Source: Cryptomeria japonica (lineage: Eukaryota; Streptophyta; Pinopsida; Cupressales; Cupressaceae). From it: DNA of 64,000 nt. The translations under genes were made by a program, and so were the position numbers. How positions within the stretch are numbered: position 1 is the first letter of the stretch; each line of letters begins with the position of its first letter. Shown in pieces: positions 23,000 through 35,985 of this stretch. The notes beneath the pieces are model-generated. The model saw only the letters and a program-made list of their open reading frames with translations, was not told the origin of the DNA and did not search any database. The stretch is taken from NCBI RefSeq assembly GCF_030272615.1, contig NC_081414.1:815090569-815154568 (forward strand), in the 5' to 3' direction.

Positions 23000-23781
23000 A
23001 GATGAGGTGGTAAAGAACTGGAAGCCATATCAACCAAAATTTGGATATCCTCATCTAATGTGTTATTGGCCAAGAAGTCTGCCACCTTATTAGCTTCCCT
23101 GAAACAATGGACCATAGAAAAGGAATTGAACAATTCAAGCTAAGCAAGTATCTTGTCCAACCAATACTTTAGATGCCAGCAGTGGGATGAGCGATTAATG
23201 ACCATGTAAAAAACAACCTGAGAATCACCCTCTATGACAACAACCAACAAATGTAAGGAAAGGAGCAGATCAAGTCCCATGGAAAGGGTGTGAAGTTCGG
23301 CCACATTGTTAGTTCCATTAGTAATACACTAGCATTGAGATTTTATGATACAAGCCTTGTTATCAAAAACCACAATACCAATGGCAGATTTGCCAGGGTT
23401 ACCATGGGATGCTCCATCAAAGTTCAATTTATACTTCGGAGCCAGAGGAGGCAACTAAACCACCTCTACTCTATTTAGTAAAGGTCTCTTTTTAGAAATT
23501 GCCCAAGTTAGAGGGAGCAACTGTAAGGCTGACCAATGTTTGGTGACCCAATTGTCCCATGGTGTGAAAGTATTGTGAAAACTAGTACCTTTGTAAATGA
23601 AGGCTAGAACAATCTCAGAAATCGAGTTCTCAATACAAAAGAGCACATCTTGCAAAGGGGAAGAGTGTTTCTTAAAAATCCTATTATTCTTCTCAAGCCA
23701 AATTTTCCAAATTAGAATAGAAGGAGAAATTATCCAAAGACAAGCATAGAATGAAGATGGATATAAAAGAGGCCAACTCAT
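23000..23781 (-). CDS. LINE 1: RNase H and zf-RVT end
   Basis: Around 23390-23450 the minus strand reads KLNFDGASHGNPGKSAIG, the first strand of a plant-type RNase H with its catalytic Asp. Acidic motifs follow further downstream (about 23250-23300). 23455-23781 links to it and carries WKIWLEKNNRIFK, the usual sequence between the zf-RVT and RNase H domains of plant LINEs. RNase H removes template RNA after reverse transcription. A stop separates the two parts, so the copy is not intact. Confidence 0.75.
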
Positions 23782-23844
23782 GAAGTGAGACTTGAGGTTC
23801 TTACCAAGACCCTTGCTCCAATTTAACTTATTAAATTGCCAATA

Positions 23845-25385
23845 CTAGCGATGATGAGAAAAGGGGCAATGAAGGAAGAGATGATCGACTGATTCAAGGG
23901 ACCAACCACACATGACACAAGGGAAAACCACAATGATACCCAATCTATCCAATCTCATTCCAGTAAGAATTCTATCCTGAATAACCAGCCAAGCAAACGC
24001 CCCTGCTTTGGGCAAACAGGTAGCATGCCAAAATAACTTAAATGGAAAATCATCCCTCTTAATATCTAAAGACAAATAATTGTATCCTTCTTTGATCGAG
24101 TACTCCCCTGATTTTGAATAAGTCCAAATAAGTTCATCATCCTTCTCAGAGAAGAGTAATGGGTGTTTCTTAAGCTCATCCACATACAAAACACAGAATT
24201 AATATCTTGACCCAACAGAAGAGAATCAATTGATTTCCATCTTGCCACAGGCAAGAGGCCCAAGGAATCCACAAAAAAGTAATCAGCCACAAAAATCTCC
24301 TAAAAAGATTTAAGGATGGATATAAGAGGCGACCAATCCCTAAGGCTAGAGAGTGCAGGGAAGCCATTCCATACTTCATCCCAAAACCTAGCCTTACGAC
24401 CATTATGAATAAGCCAGGACAATCCTGGAAAAATGACAGATCTACACTCAACCATGAAATTCCAAATTACAGACCATTTAGGAAGTGAAGAAGAAATAAA
24501 CATAGCCTCCCTAGAACAATTATTCAGGTACTTTGCAGACAAAATAGATTCCCACTTAGAGGCGGGCTGCTTATAAAGTTTTCAAACTAATTTAGCACCA
24601 AGAGCCAAATTCTGCTTACCAAGATCCTTAACCCTTGCACCTCCTTTGTCCCTATGAGCACAAACCCTATCCCATGCCAACAAAGGGATCCTACATTTCT
24701 TATTAACATTATCATTCCATAAAAAAGACCTTAAAACTAAACGTAGAGAAACCATAGACTTATTAGAAGCCTTTAAAACAGATAATAGATATATAGGAAC
24801 TGCATTTAGAACAACTCTAATAAGCACAATTTTTCCAGAAAAAGTTAACCACTTGTGAGACCAAGGAAGAATTCTTGAAGAAATAGCCCCTGAGATTCGT
24901 TCCCAAAAATTATGCTTCTCTAAGCCAGTAAAAAATGGAAGCCCTAAATACTTGCAAGGAAACTGGCCAACAGAGAAGCCCCAAAAACAAGACAATCTGG
25001 ACTGCACCAGAGGGGAAACATTAAGAAAGAAAAATTTTGATTTAGCCTGATTAACCTTCTATCCAGAGAACAAAGAATAAACCATAATGATCATGTTAAT
25101 GAGCCAAGCTTTCCCCATGGTAGCTTTGCCACACATCAATGTGTCATCCATAATTAAGCAATGAGTATGACTCGTATACATATGAGGGACAGAAATCCCC
25201 TTCCATGAGCCACTCTCCCTGGCACATCAGATAGCTCTACTAAAAGCTTTAGCTAGAATAATAAACAAGAAGGGTGACAATGGATCCCCTTTCCCGAGTC
25301 CTCTAGATGAGCCAAAAAAACCACATGGAGAACCATTCAAAATTACTAAGAACCTAGCCGTGCTAATACATGCCTGAATCCATTT
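23845..25385 (-). CDS. LINE 1: C-terminal RT and zf-RVT region, frameshifted
   Basis: 24582-25007 contains the C-terminal RT part (CKYLGLPFFTGLEKHNFWER, KLTFSGK-like WLTFSGKIVLIR). 23845-24189 is the zf-RVT zinc region (PKAGAFAWLVIQDRILTGMR, PCVMCGW, DHLFLHCPF). Between about 25113 and 25142 the catalytic box reads MDDTLMCGK in place of the usual FADDTLLF: the Asp pair survives but the flanking residues are changed. The frame changes several times here. Confidence 0.78.
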
Positions 25386-25388
25386 GAC

Positions 25389-26153
25389 CTATTTAATTCC
25401 AAACCCAAATTTCTTGAGCACACACAAGATCTCCTGCCAACTTACCCTGTCATAAACCTTCATCATATCCAACTTTAAAATCATGTCCAAAATAGACAAC
25501 TGAGAGATAGAATGCAGAATCTCATGGGCCACAATGGCCCCCTCTGTTGTTTCCCTACCAGGGACAAAACCCCCCTGTTCACCTGAGGCAATTCTAGGAA
25601 TGAGCTTAGCAAGCCTTAAAAAAATAGCCTTAGTAATAATTTTGTATAATGTGTTGCATAGAGAAATTGGACGAAAATCCACAAAAGTTTTGGGATTCTC
25701 ACTTTTCGGAATGAGGACAATCAAAGTTGTATTGAGCTCTCTTAACATAGACCTATTGCACCTAGCCTCTTCTAAAAGAAGATGAAGATCCTCCCCAAGA
25801 AATGACCAGCATTTTTGAAAGAACAGAGTAGTAAAGCCATTTGGACCAGGGGCCTTATTAGGGGACATTGAGAAGACAACATCTTTTACTTCTAGAATAA
25901 AAAAAGGAGCCATTAGCATTGCATTATCCTCATCAATTATCAGCTGAGGAATCGAAGAAGAAAAATTATCATTAAAAACATATGACTCTTCTGAAAGCAA
26001 AGACTTGAAAAACCGGACACCCTCAACAGTGATCTCTGACTCTTCAGTAAAAACAACCCCATCAGAGCTTTGAATACAAGAGATCCTACAACGTTGTCTT
26101 TTCAACTTGGCTGAGGTGTGGAAGAACTTAGTATTTTGATCACCATCACACAA
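25389..26153 (-). CDS. LINE 1: reverse transcriptase core
   Basis: A 254-codon frame with classic plant LINE RT motifs: NKAPGPNGFTTLFFQKCW (finger region), LIPKSENPKTFVDFRPISLC, EQGGFVPGRET, and KVYDRVSWQEIL, whose Asp in other LINEs (KAYDRV/W) is catalytic. The upstream part (GDQNTKFFHTSAKLKRQR) is the usual start of the RT unit. A stop just upstream separates it from the endonuclease frame, which would be one protein in an active element. Confidence 0.88.
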   Translation of the reverse strand: MCDGDQNTKFFHTSAKLKRQRCRISCIQSSDGVVFTEESEITVEGVRFFKSLLSEESYVFNDNFSSSIPQLIIDEDNAMLMAPFFILEVKDVVFSMSPNKAPGPNGFTTLFFQKCWSFLGEDLHLLLEEARCNRSMLRELNTTLIVLIPKSENPKTFVDFRPISLCNTLYKIITKAIFLRLAKLIPRIASGEQGGFVPGRETTEGAIVAHEILHSISQLSILDMILKLDMMKVYDRVSWQEILCVLKKFGFGIK

Positions 26154-26171
26154 CCATAAATATCTAGATTT

Positions 26172-27227
26172 TTAATGCCAATAGATTTCTTCCCTTGAGA
26201 GAATCTCCTCTAGATGAGAATTCAAAGATTTGTCCCTTTGAAAAGTAGCAGAATCCATGCCAAAATTCATAACCCTAGCATTAAGGGCTTCAAGTTCTTC
26301 CTGGATCTTAATCTTTTCAGTAAAAATATTTTTGAAATGTAGTACATTCCATTTCTTAATTTCTTGCTTAAGGTAAGAGAGTTTGTTAACAAACCGAAAC
26401 ATCCTAGTACCTTGAACAAAAGGAGCCAAAGACCACCAAGATTGTAAAAGAAAAGGAAAGGATGGATCCCGAAACCACATTGGTTCAAACTTAAAAGAAG
26501 AATGGCCAAGAGCTCTATCATCGAAGATTGATAACACAACTGGGAAATGATCTGAACTAGCATAAGGCAAGATTGTGGCCACAACATCCACATCAGAGGA
26601 AATCCAATTGTCAGAAATCAGAAAATGGTCAAGTCTCTCAGCAATCTGCGAGAAATATTTTCTCCTATTTGTCCAAGTAAATGACCCATTCAAGGTTTTG
26701 CAATCCACCAGGTCATTATTTAGAATAAAAGCAGAGAAGTCCTCCAAGATATGCTTATTAGGAAAAATCCCTCCACACTTCTCATCGTCAGAAGAAATGG
26801 CATTAAAGTCTCCTCCAAAAACCACAAATTTTCCATGAAGGGGGGAAGGGGTGAGGGATAAATAATCCCAAAGGGCTTTCTTACCCCCAATTGACATCGG
26901 TCCATATACATTGAACAACTAGAGTTTTACATTTGAAACATGACTTCTAACCAAGGCCAGCATCTAGAAGGGAGCAGAAACAACTAATTTCAAATCAATA
27001 GACATATCATTCCAAAGGAAAGCCAAACCCCTAGATGCCCCCACCGAGGGGGATACACAAAAATTCCAAGGCTTCCATTTGGAAAACAAAAAGTCAGCAC
27101 CTTGACAACTTAGCTTAGTTTCTTGCAAAAGTAACACATCACACCTCATTAAATCCAACTGTGATTTAATGAGGCATCTTTTGTTAGGGGCATTTAAGCC
27201 CCTAACATTCCAAGACACAAACTTCAT
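26172..27227 (-). CDS. LINE 1: apurinic-like endonuclease
   Basis: ORF2 N-terminus begins MKFVSWNVRGLNAPNKR, followed by LLLQETKLS, VVFGGDFNAIS, and SSDHFPVVLS, the diagnostic motifs of the APE-type endonuclease that nicks target DNA. The frame is interrupted by an in-frame TAG at about 26919-26921, so the enzyme is inactive in this copy. Confidence 0.88.
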
Positions 27228-27846
27228 TGCACTTGAGGGGAGGAAATATATCCCCTCTTCTCAATTTCTAAATTAGCATTCTCCAGCTTAGTCTTCAAGC
27301 TACGCTTGGTAGCCACAGACCGAGTAAAAGGTGGACTAAATTTAGTCTTTTTCTTACCAAACCCCGATTTTGGGCTCAAGAGTGTAGACTGAATACCAGC
27401 ATCAATCTCTAACTGCATGTAAAAAGTCTTTGGCTTCCTACCTCATTTTGCAGGAGAAGGAAATGGTGAAGTAGGGGTTTATTAATCATAGAGTCAAAAC
27501 CCACATTCTCAACCCCAACCTCAATTAAACCCAAAACATTTTCAGCATCCTGACCTTTATCAAAAAGAATATCAAAAGGATTACTAGTTGGGGGAATTAC
27601 CAAAGAAGAGTTTAAATTAACCAAATCCTGATCAATTTCTTCAACTACCTTGTCAGTAACATCCGAGTTCAAGGTAATATTATTATCAAAAACCACTTTC
27701 TGAACTTTAAGGATTAAATCATCACCAGGAAAGAAAGATTCCATACAATTAGCAACCAGACCAACATCCATTTGAGAGTTAACGAGCAGGTCATCCTTCA
27801 TAGGAGAAGGGGAACCTAGCATTGTCGCACCATCCGCAAGCATATT
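27224..27846 (-). CDS. LINE 1: C-terminal remnant of ORF1
   Basis: Two frames (27409-27843 and 27224-27418) upstream of the endonuclease encode acidic, low-complexity sequence without a recognisable zinc knuckle. By position they are the C-terminal part of ORF1; the RNA-binding N-terminal part is lost with the 5' truncation. Assignment rests on position only. Confidence 0.45.
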
Positions 27847-30072
27847 GGAATTTTCTATGAATTATTTATGAATTTTCATAAAAACTTAATTTTGAGAGAA
27901 AAAGAGCAAATTTTTTGGATTTTCTTACATTTTTGGAAATCTCTCAAAATTATACACATGATCTATTTTTTGTGATTTTAATTTTGATGAAAAAAAGTTT
28001 CTAAAAAATCAAATCTTTAAAAGTTAGGGTTTTGCATTATTTTGATCATATCGCACAATTGACTTCAAATTTTTGTAGGATTTTTTTTTTATGCGAGTTT
28101 GGAAGGCTATCAAGAGTGTCCAATAAAAATTTCAAATTTTGTGGATCAACTGTGCATTTTATATGAATTTTTTATGATTTTCAATAAAAAATTAATTTTT
28201 GGAGCAAATTAGCAATTTTTGAGGATTTTCTTACATTTCTAGAAATATCTTGAGATTTTACACGTGGTATTTTTTTTATGATGCAAAACAAATCATGGAA
28301 TAATCAAATCTTAGAATCTATCAAAAAAACGTCTTGTTGAAGGCCCCTACTTCACAAAGTCTTTTTGGATCTAAAATTTACCTAACTTGTGTGCTTGCAG
28401 GAAGGGGTAATCATTTGAAACAACCCAAACTACTAACAAATCTTTATTTTAGAATTTTGGCAAGGGTTTTTGATCTTTATTTTGTGCCTTATTTTCATAG
28501 ATTACCAAACACTTCAATTGGTGCACTAAAATTCAACTAGTGTCTTTTGTGTCTTGAGAAATAGGCTCTTTTTGTTTAATCTCTAGAGGGCCTATCTCCC
28601 CATGTGGTCATTAGGACTACTAGTGAGGAGAGAACGACATGAGTGGTAGTGAGAAAAACCCACCTCTTTTGAACCACTATAAATAATTATATCCATGGTG
28701 AAAGCCATGGGTAACATGTGCTGATTAGTTCATACCGACACTGTCTCCCCATAAACCCATTTGATCAAATTTATTTGATCATTTGTAGGGCGTAACCCCT
28801 ATTGGTTGGGAGCCTTCTATATTTACAGAGCTGAAAGTGCCGCATGTATGGCTACATGAGCGGATGCCCTTACTAGCACCTTTTTGTTTTAGAAAGCCAA
28901 AATCCTTCTAGTTGTTGGGTCAGGAGGTCAGACCTCTGGAGCGAACCACACACATTTGGTTCTTAGTAGAGATATAAAGTTCACCATGGGGACTTTTGGT
29001 TGGGACTGATTCTTGGCTACCCCAAAGAAGTGAGTGTTGAGGGTGGAGCCAGTGGGGTCAAGCATCTAAGTATCCGCTCTGAATAGCGTAGCATCAGGGG
29101 AAACCCCATGTGGGATCAACAACTATTGTCCTACCCAACCATAAGAATTGTGCTTGTCTTATTTTGAACACTCAAACATTCAAGACCAAACATCATAACA
29201 TTATGTCTTTTGTGTCTTGAAGTGTATGAAAAACAATTTTACATCAAACAACACACTTTTCTTTGAGTCATTTTGAGTCTAAACACTTGCAAACATTGAG
29301 TCCTCATCAATATTGTGTTCTCTTGTCACGAAAAATGGTCACAAATCCAGATTTGGTCACAACAACAACTTCACAAATTGGAAAAATTGCACTCAGATTT
29401 TAGAAATGCATATGTGAAGTATATAGACCCATCTATGTTAAGAATTAAAAAAATTTACAGTCCAACAAAGAAGAGAAGTCAGTTTAAGACTTATTGAGCT
29501 TCCTAGGTTATCTCTCTGAGTTTTCATCTAGCATTCAGCCTATTTCTGGGTCTCACAAAGTCCATCATTGCTTTAAATCTTGCATTATATTCACATTTGT
29601 CTAAACTTGAGTCAAAAGGTCACTTGCTTATCCTTATCTTTCTTTGTCTACACATTACATACAACAACATTTTTCTAAGTGGCCCCTCATCAAGGTCTAT
29701 CACCTTTGGGTCTCATTTGGTCTTACTTAGAGTTAAGGTCAACTTACCTCATCAAGAGAAACTATCATCTCTTTGGAAGCCACACTTACTCTACTATATA
29801 CATACTTGGTCTTACACTTTTGACATTGCAAGTAAACCTTAGATTCATTTACATTCCATCCAACTCTTGGTCTTCCGTACTCTTTCCATTTTCATCTAGT
29901 CTCCCACATCTTGGTCAATACCTAGTTCATGGTTGAAACCCATTCCCAAAAATCTAGGAGAGAAACTAAAGAGTCTCAAGAGTCCGCAAACATGAGTGCC
30001 TATGAGTATGATAATGATGTATTTTTCAATTCTGATTATACCACATTACCTGACATGGATGCCTATAGAAAC
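27847..30072 (+). mobile_element. Element G: leader and start of gag
   Basis: Long non-coding leader continuing from before the LINE, with two more worn copies of the leader repeat, then a conserved-looking non-coding stretch (28550-29150). A coding-like segment, METHSQKSRRETKESQESAN, starts at 29929 and is cut by the next insertion at 30072. It looks like the start of gag. Confidence 0.55.
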
Positions 30073-32825
30073 TGTGAGGCCTCACCTCGACTCAGTCTGA
30101 CATTCAGTGGATTTTATATTTAGACTATTATGGATACTTTATTTTGATGCATTTTGAGACTTAGAACTTATATGATTTCAAGATTTGGATAACATTTCTA
30201 TGTTTTGATGATTTACTTATATGCTTATGAGATAGAACACTACATGATTGTTAGATAAGATGATATTGCAATGATAGATGTCGTTATTGAATTTGCAGGA
30301 CTTTACTATGAATATAGAATTATGATGTATGGTTAAGTTTATGTAAACTGGGATGAAATTGCTTATGTGAAATTGCTTGATAAAAGATGTATTTAATCTG
30401 TGCAGATGGAAATTGTATGCAAGTGATGATGTGTATTGTTATACCTTTGAATTATATTATATGTGGATATTTGAAAGTACTAATGTGTAAATTGAGATGC
30501 GCAAGAAATTTACCATGTGACCATGGAAAATTACGGAGAACCAAACCTAGACTTATGTATGTTCGTAAGCTAGGGGTTGTCTATTTGGAGAGACAACACC
30601 CCGTTTGTGTTGTATTTTATTCGTAACAGTATATGTTGCATGTGTGTTAAGTATTATTTAAATTTAATGTGAGAAACCCACAAGAGACGATTTCATGTTT
30701 TAATTTGTAAAAGTGTTTTATTTGTGTCACTTGACACATGTGTGGATTTATATTTAAATGTTTTATTTTTGTCTCTTGGTGGGAAAGTGGCCAACTATAG
30801 TTTGTTTTAATTAATTTAACGTGATGTCATACATACCTTTGGAAAAGAATCTTTGGAGAGGTCAACATATGTTTGACCCGAAAATAAACTTTAGAGGGTT
30901 TTAAAATAGGTTAAATGAACACCTAGGGGTAGTTTAATAGGGTTTCCTAAAGCCCATAGGGTATACCTAGGGGTTAGGGGCAATTTTAGGCAAGTTTCTA
31001 CTTTTTAGAGACCTTTTTGACACTTTAAAAATTGGCTTTTTTGAGTTGTGCGAAAATTGAAAATTAGAAGTTTAAATCTAATTGAGATTTTTCCTATTCG
31101 AATGAGAGTCTTTTTCCCATTCTGCTTTACTTTCATTTTTGGTTTTTAGAAACTTGTGAGAACTCAGAGAATGAGCTTCTTCAGCAAGAATTGGAGAATT
31201 TGAGGGTAATCACCCACTCTCCATTTTTGGAGACAAGAGAATTTTTGAAAAGAAAAGATTAGTTCGGAATAGAAAATTTGACTAAGGGTAAAAGAAGAAG
31301 ATCCGTGGATTGGGCAGCTCTTCCTCAAATATTATTCTACCATTGGGCAGATTAAGGTTGGTTTCGTTATTCTTTAAAAGGTTTATTTTCTTGTATGTGT
31401 TTGAGAGTATGATTGGTGTAAGAAATCTGTGTTTTTGAATGTCTTGTTTTAAAATTTTCATTTGGAAGTTTTGCATTATGCTTTGTTGTGTTTTGGGAGT
31501 TTTTTTCAAGACCTCTTACTCTTGGGAGAGAGGAGGATCTTGTGGGTGGTAGCAGTGACAACCCTCGAGTGAGAGACTCTCTTTTGAGAGCGATCACAAG
31601 GGATTTTTGTGTGACCCTTGCTGCATGGCCTGTTTGTGCAATGGGAGTCATAAGGAGGGATACAAGGCTAGAATGCCTTTGGGGGACATAAGGAATAAGG
31701 GGTTGAAATTTTGATGTATTTATTGTGCCATGAGGTGGCTACTAGTTTTCCATACTTGCAATTCTCCTCAGGGTATTGGTCCACTACCACCCTTAAAAAA
31801 AAAGTCATCACCAAAGTGTGGTGCTATGTAGCCAAGTTGGGAGTGTGTCTGAACATCTGTGTGTGTATTTTTTTTTGTCCTCTATGTGTTTGCATGTCTG
31901 TTACCCGTCTAGGAACTTGGTTCTCCGAGCTCGGGGGTGGCTACTAGTTAGCCTAGGCTGGGAGGTGAGCACTCCATGGTCATATTGTGATTTTTATGCA
32001 GGAATGTCAGGAGAAAAGAATAGGGACAGTGAAAAAGTTGCAGAAGATTATTGTTGAAGAAACTTAATTTCATTTGCAGTTATTAGTTTAAATTTGATAG
32101 GAGAAATATACCCTCATACATTGAGATGAGAGGCAAATTGTAATCTTGAAAGTAGACATGAGATTTGTTATTGTAGTTAAATAAAGAAACATCCTGTAAT
32201 TTTGCAGAATATCGATAGAGTTGTAAAAAGCTAGATTTGCTTCTATTTTCTATTTTTAAAAAAAAGATTTGCTTTTGATTTGCATGCAATAGTTTTTTTT
32301 TTGCAATATAAAAATTAGTTTTATTTAAATCTGAGTTCTTCTTTTTAGCTGAGAATCTATCTCCATTTTAACTGCAGAAAATCATGATTTGTACTTGCTG
32401 CTAACATGTAAATAAATTAGTTATTTTATTAGTTGAGAAATCAATGAATGTATTTATTTTAGAAAAGTATAATGCTTTCCTAAAATAGTATTTCTTAAGT
32501 TAAAAAAAAAATTAATTCTTAGAATTCTGTTTCCTGCATACCCATGGATTTCAATATATAGATTACAATATAGTTCTGGAAATATATATATATCCATTAA
32601 AAAAGACGTAATCCATATTTCCTTTCCTACAATGGTATATCAAAATCTTTCATGATTACAATGTTAGTTTAAGAAAAAGAATTAAAACTATTAGTCATAA
32701 ATAAATATGTATATATCTATATACATGTAGAAATCATGGGTATATTCATATATATTTTTATATAAAACATGCCATATAAATACCCTGCAAAAAAAATGAA
32801 AATGTGAGCCTAAGTTTTTTTTTAC

Positions 32826-32826
32826 C

Positions 32827-32857
<31 letters not shown>

Positions 32858-32930
32858 AAATTAGCATAATGAGTTACTTTGTTATTTTGTTTCTTTTAAA
32901 AAAATTTGCATGTAAAATTAACATTGGGAA

Positions 32931-32972
<42 letters not shown>
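32826..32972. repeat. AT dinucleotide runs
   Basis: Two (AT)n runs, at about 32826-32854 and 32940-32970, just before the GC-rich tandem array. Confidence 0.85.
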
Positions 32973-32974
<2 letters not shown>

Positions 32975-33007
32975 TTAAAAATTAAAATGAAATAAAAAAA
33001 GGGAAGG

Positions 33008-33190
33008 GCCGAAGCACTATGCATCGCATAGTGATCGGTGGCAAGCCATGCACTGTGCAAAGCACAGTGGACGGTGGTGCCGCACACTGTGCAGTGCACA
33101 GTGGACGGCGGGGCCGCACACTGTGCGCTGCACAGTGGGCGGCAAGGCCGAACACTGTGCAATGCATAGTGGGTGGCCATGGCCGAGCCG
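33008..33190. repeat. GC-rich 34-bp tandem array with hairpin in each unit
   Basis: Five units start at 33008, 33045, 33079, 33113 and 33147 (period 34, first unit 37). Each carries an inverted repeat with 8-bp arms and a 3-base centre, such as CACTGTGC...GCACAGTG. The array is sharply GC-rich between AT-rich flanks. Open frames on either strand through it are a by-product of the repeat, not genes. Confidence 0.9.
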
Positions 33191-33947
33191 CCACCATTGA
33201 AACCCCCACCTCTCCTTGAATTTTCCCCTTCGCCGTATACCCTCTCTTAGTTCGGCCCTGCAACGCGGGGTTGAACAAAACAAAAAAATATTTATCAAAC
33301 CCTAGCCCGGGTAGGGATAGGGTAATAAAATAAAATAAACTGTATAACTCTCGTTTTATAAATAACAAAAAAATCCCTAATTAGGGATTACATGAAAAGT
33401 ATTTTTAAAGTTGTGGAAAAATTTATATTTAAAATTATTTAGGGTTTTCAATTTAGATAGACGTGGGAGTTTTAATTCCAATTAATTATTTTTAGAATTA
33501 ACTATTTGTGAAGCCTTGATTAAATAGAAAAGGGAAAATTAATTCCTTGAAAACTAAATTTGATTTTGGAAAGATAATTTTCCTCATCGAATAATGTCAT
33601 TTAGAAATTAATTTGACACTTTAATCCATTAAATTAATTAATGATTTAAAATGAAATTTAGACAATATGGCTTAATTGGAGATCAATTTTTATCTACGTC
33701 TACCAATTTAAATGAGTTTAATAAATTAAACTAACGACTATATTTGATGAGAAAATAAATTAAAACATTTAATTTTCCGCAAATGAATTTTAATTAAGTT
33801 TCGATACTTAGTTAGTATCAGAGTTAGTTTGATTTTTGTTATGGCCAACATGTTAACACATGTCATGATAGCGAACTTTGTTAATTAACTAGTTGTTTTA
33901 AAAAAAAAAAATCATTCCATTTTTTGCCCTAATTTTTGGGCATGATA

Positions 33948-35985
33948 GAAACATCCCAAATGTTGAAAAGATGCACACTACAAACAATAATGATACACAC
34001 AATGACAATATGGATAACTTTTCCATACATTCATTAGAAGTGGAAGACTCCATTATGGATCCCCGTTTTAATCAATTGGTTGAGGAAATAATGAGAGATA
34101 TACAATATTTCTTACAAGTGATGGCACAAAGTGGAGCCAAGATCCCTCATGATTTTGACATGTCTCGAATAATGGAAAATCGACCTTTGCAACAACCTCA
34201 CCTCAACATGGATCAAAGAAGGCCTAATAGTGGAGGCAATAGAGGACCACATATGGTGCCTGAATCACCATCATCTTTGTTTAAAAAACCTGAGGTCTGG
34301 TCGGTCCTGCATACACATGGTCAAGCATATGATACTCACCTTCGCAGACCATTATGGAAGTCTTATGCAGAAAAAAAATACTCAATCACATGCCAATACT
34401 AAGGACCAACCACCAAAGAAATTGGATATCCAAAGGCATGATTAAAATTTAGACACAAGGAAACCCCACATCAAATTTGGGGGCAACACACTAGAAAAAA
34501 CTCATGACATACCTATAGAGTATGGTATACATGGACAAAACATATATTCCCTTCCTCATCATGACTCTATGCCAAGTGGTCCATATATGTAGCATCATTA
34601 TATACCTCCTCCATATGAACATGTGTATTCAGTATCATCCATATATGCAACATGCTCCTCCTCCACCCGGTGTCTCTAGCATGGGATATGGTCCAAGAAG
34701 TTGGTCTCCACCTAAGAACAATTTGGAACAGAAAATTAAGGACTTAGAAAATAAAATGGAGGACATAAATACACCGAAGCTAGCTTACACAATAAGAGAC
34801 ATATGTCCCTATCTATTTGATAAAAGCATTCCAATGCCTCCATTTCCTTCACATTTCATGACACCAAAGTTTGATAAGTATAGAGGCAAGGGAGATCCTA
34901 AGGCACATATAAGACAATTTTTCACAGCTTTCATTGAGGTAGCAGTAGAAGAGACATATTTGATGAGATTATTTCCACAAAGCTTAGGTGATCAAGCTAT
35001 GGAATGGTTCTCTCAACTTCCACCTGGAATTAAGTCATGGGGTGACTTAGGAGAGGCATTTATCCAACATTTCTCATAGAATATAGAGACAGATATATCA
35101 GTCATCACTTTGTGCAACACCAAACAAAAGGATGGAGAATCTTTTTCATCATTTTTACAAAGATGGAGGAATCTAGCCAGTAGATGCTCATGTGAAATTC
35201 CACAAAAACAAATGGTAGAGATGTTCACCCAGAATGTTAACAAAGACATTGGCTATGACCTAAGAAAAACTTGTTTGTCCACCTTCAAGGACATCATTGA
35301 AAAAGGCTTAGCAATAGAGAAGGTCCTAAATGAGCAAGGCATTATCAAAATATTCAAAGAAAACAAAGAGGACTTTAAAGGAAAAGACAAGCCAAGGTTT
35401 TGGAGTAAAAACAAGAACACAGTCAATGATGGTGTTGTTGATGCCAATATAGTATGACCCAAAATTGTTTTTTCGAGATCAAGCTTTACAAACAATCAAG
35501 TCAATACTCAAACAACTTCAAAATCACAAAGGAAGTATATCCCATTGGGAGAACCACTTGAGTCGGCTTTCAAGAAGCTAGTGGCAAACAAATTAATAAC
35601 AATTCCATATTTGCCTCCATATGAGCCAAAGGTCAAACCAAATTGGTGGAATGATGATGAGTACTATGAATATCACAAGAGCAAGGGACATAAAATAGGA
35701 AATTGTCATTGGTTGAAGAACATCATACAATATCTTATTGATAGAGGTGACATTGAGATTGAAGGACATTCATCCAATCAAGAAAATGAGATGTTTAAGG
35801 AACCATTCCCAAAACATGACAAGGGAAAAGCTAAATCCATAGATGACCAGACCAACTATACTAGAGCATCCTATAACTATGATTCAACTGTTAATCACAT
35901 TTCAATGGACAATTATGTCTCTACCATTATCATCAAAGACAAAACTCCTAAGAATTCTACCCAAAGACCAAAGGTTGTCCTATAA
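33948..35985 (+). mobile_element. Element G: gag
   Basis: Coding-like sequence with several breaks. 33971-34402 is an Asn/Met-rich N-terminal part. 34522-35079 has the retrotransposon gag core (KFDKYRGKGDPKAHIRQF, and QAMEWFSQLPPGIKSWGDL). 35110-35457 continues it (SFSSFLQRWRNLASRC), and 35545-35985 is the C-terminal part with HKIGNCHWLKN. This pattern is typical of Ty3/gypsy gag in plants. Fossil. Confidence 0.82.

Larger units (their letters stand above)
21420..27846 (-). mobile_element. LINE 1: L1-type retrotransposon, 5'-truncated
   Basis: Minus-strand plant L1-type LINE inside element G's leader. From its 5' side (right) it has the tail of ORF1, an endonuclease, a reverse transcriptase, a zf-RVT zinc region, an RNase H domain, and an extra long frame near the 3' end. 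The right edge falls inside ORF1, so it is 5'-truncated. I could not find a clear target duplication. The left edge is placed by the end of the LINE-like 3' tail and is approximate. Confidence 0.85.
30073..33947. mobile_element. Unclassified 3.9-kb insertion in element G
   Basis: Interrupts gag-like sequence. GAAAC stands on both sides (30068-30072 and 33948-33952), extended to an 8-bp match ATAGAAAC. It starts TGTGAGGCC, as an LTR might. TAGTATCAGAG near 33812-33822 resembles a weak Met-tRNA primer site. No coding domain is recognisable and I did not find paired LTRs. It may be a solo or truncated LTR element with a very long LTR. Confidence 0.5.

Noticed and set aside
33008-33190. CRISPR-like array
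   Set aside because: Units are contiguous with no distinct spacers, inside a plant transposon; it is a minisatellite.
32896-33368. Three overlapping minus-strand frames rich in Cys, His and Pro
   Set aside because: They all run through the 34-bp tandem array in different frames. A period not divisible by three and lacking stops opens every frame, so these are repeat artefacts.
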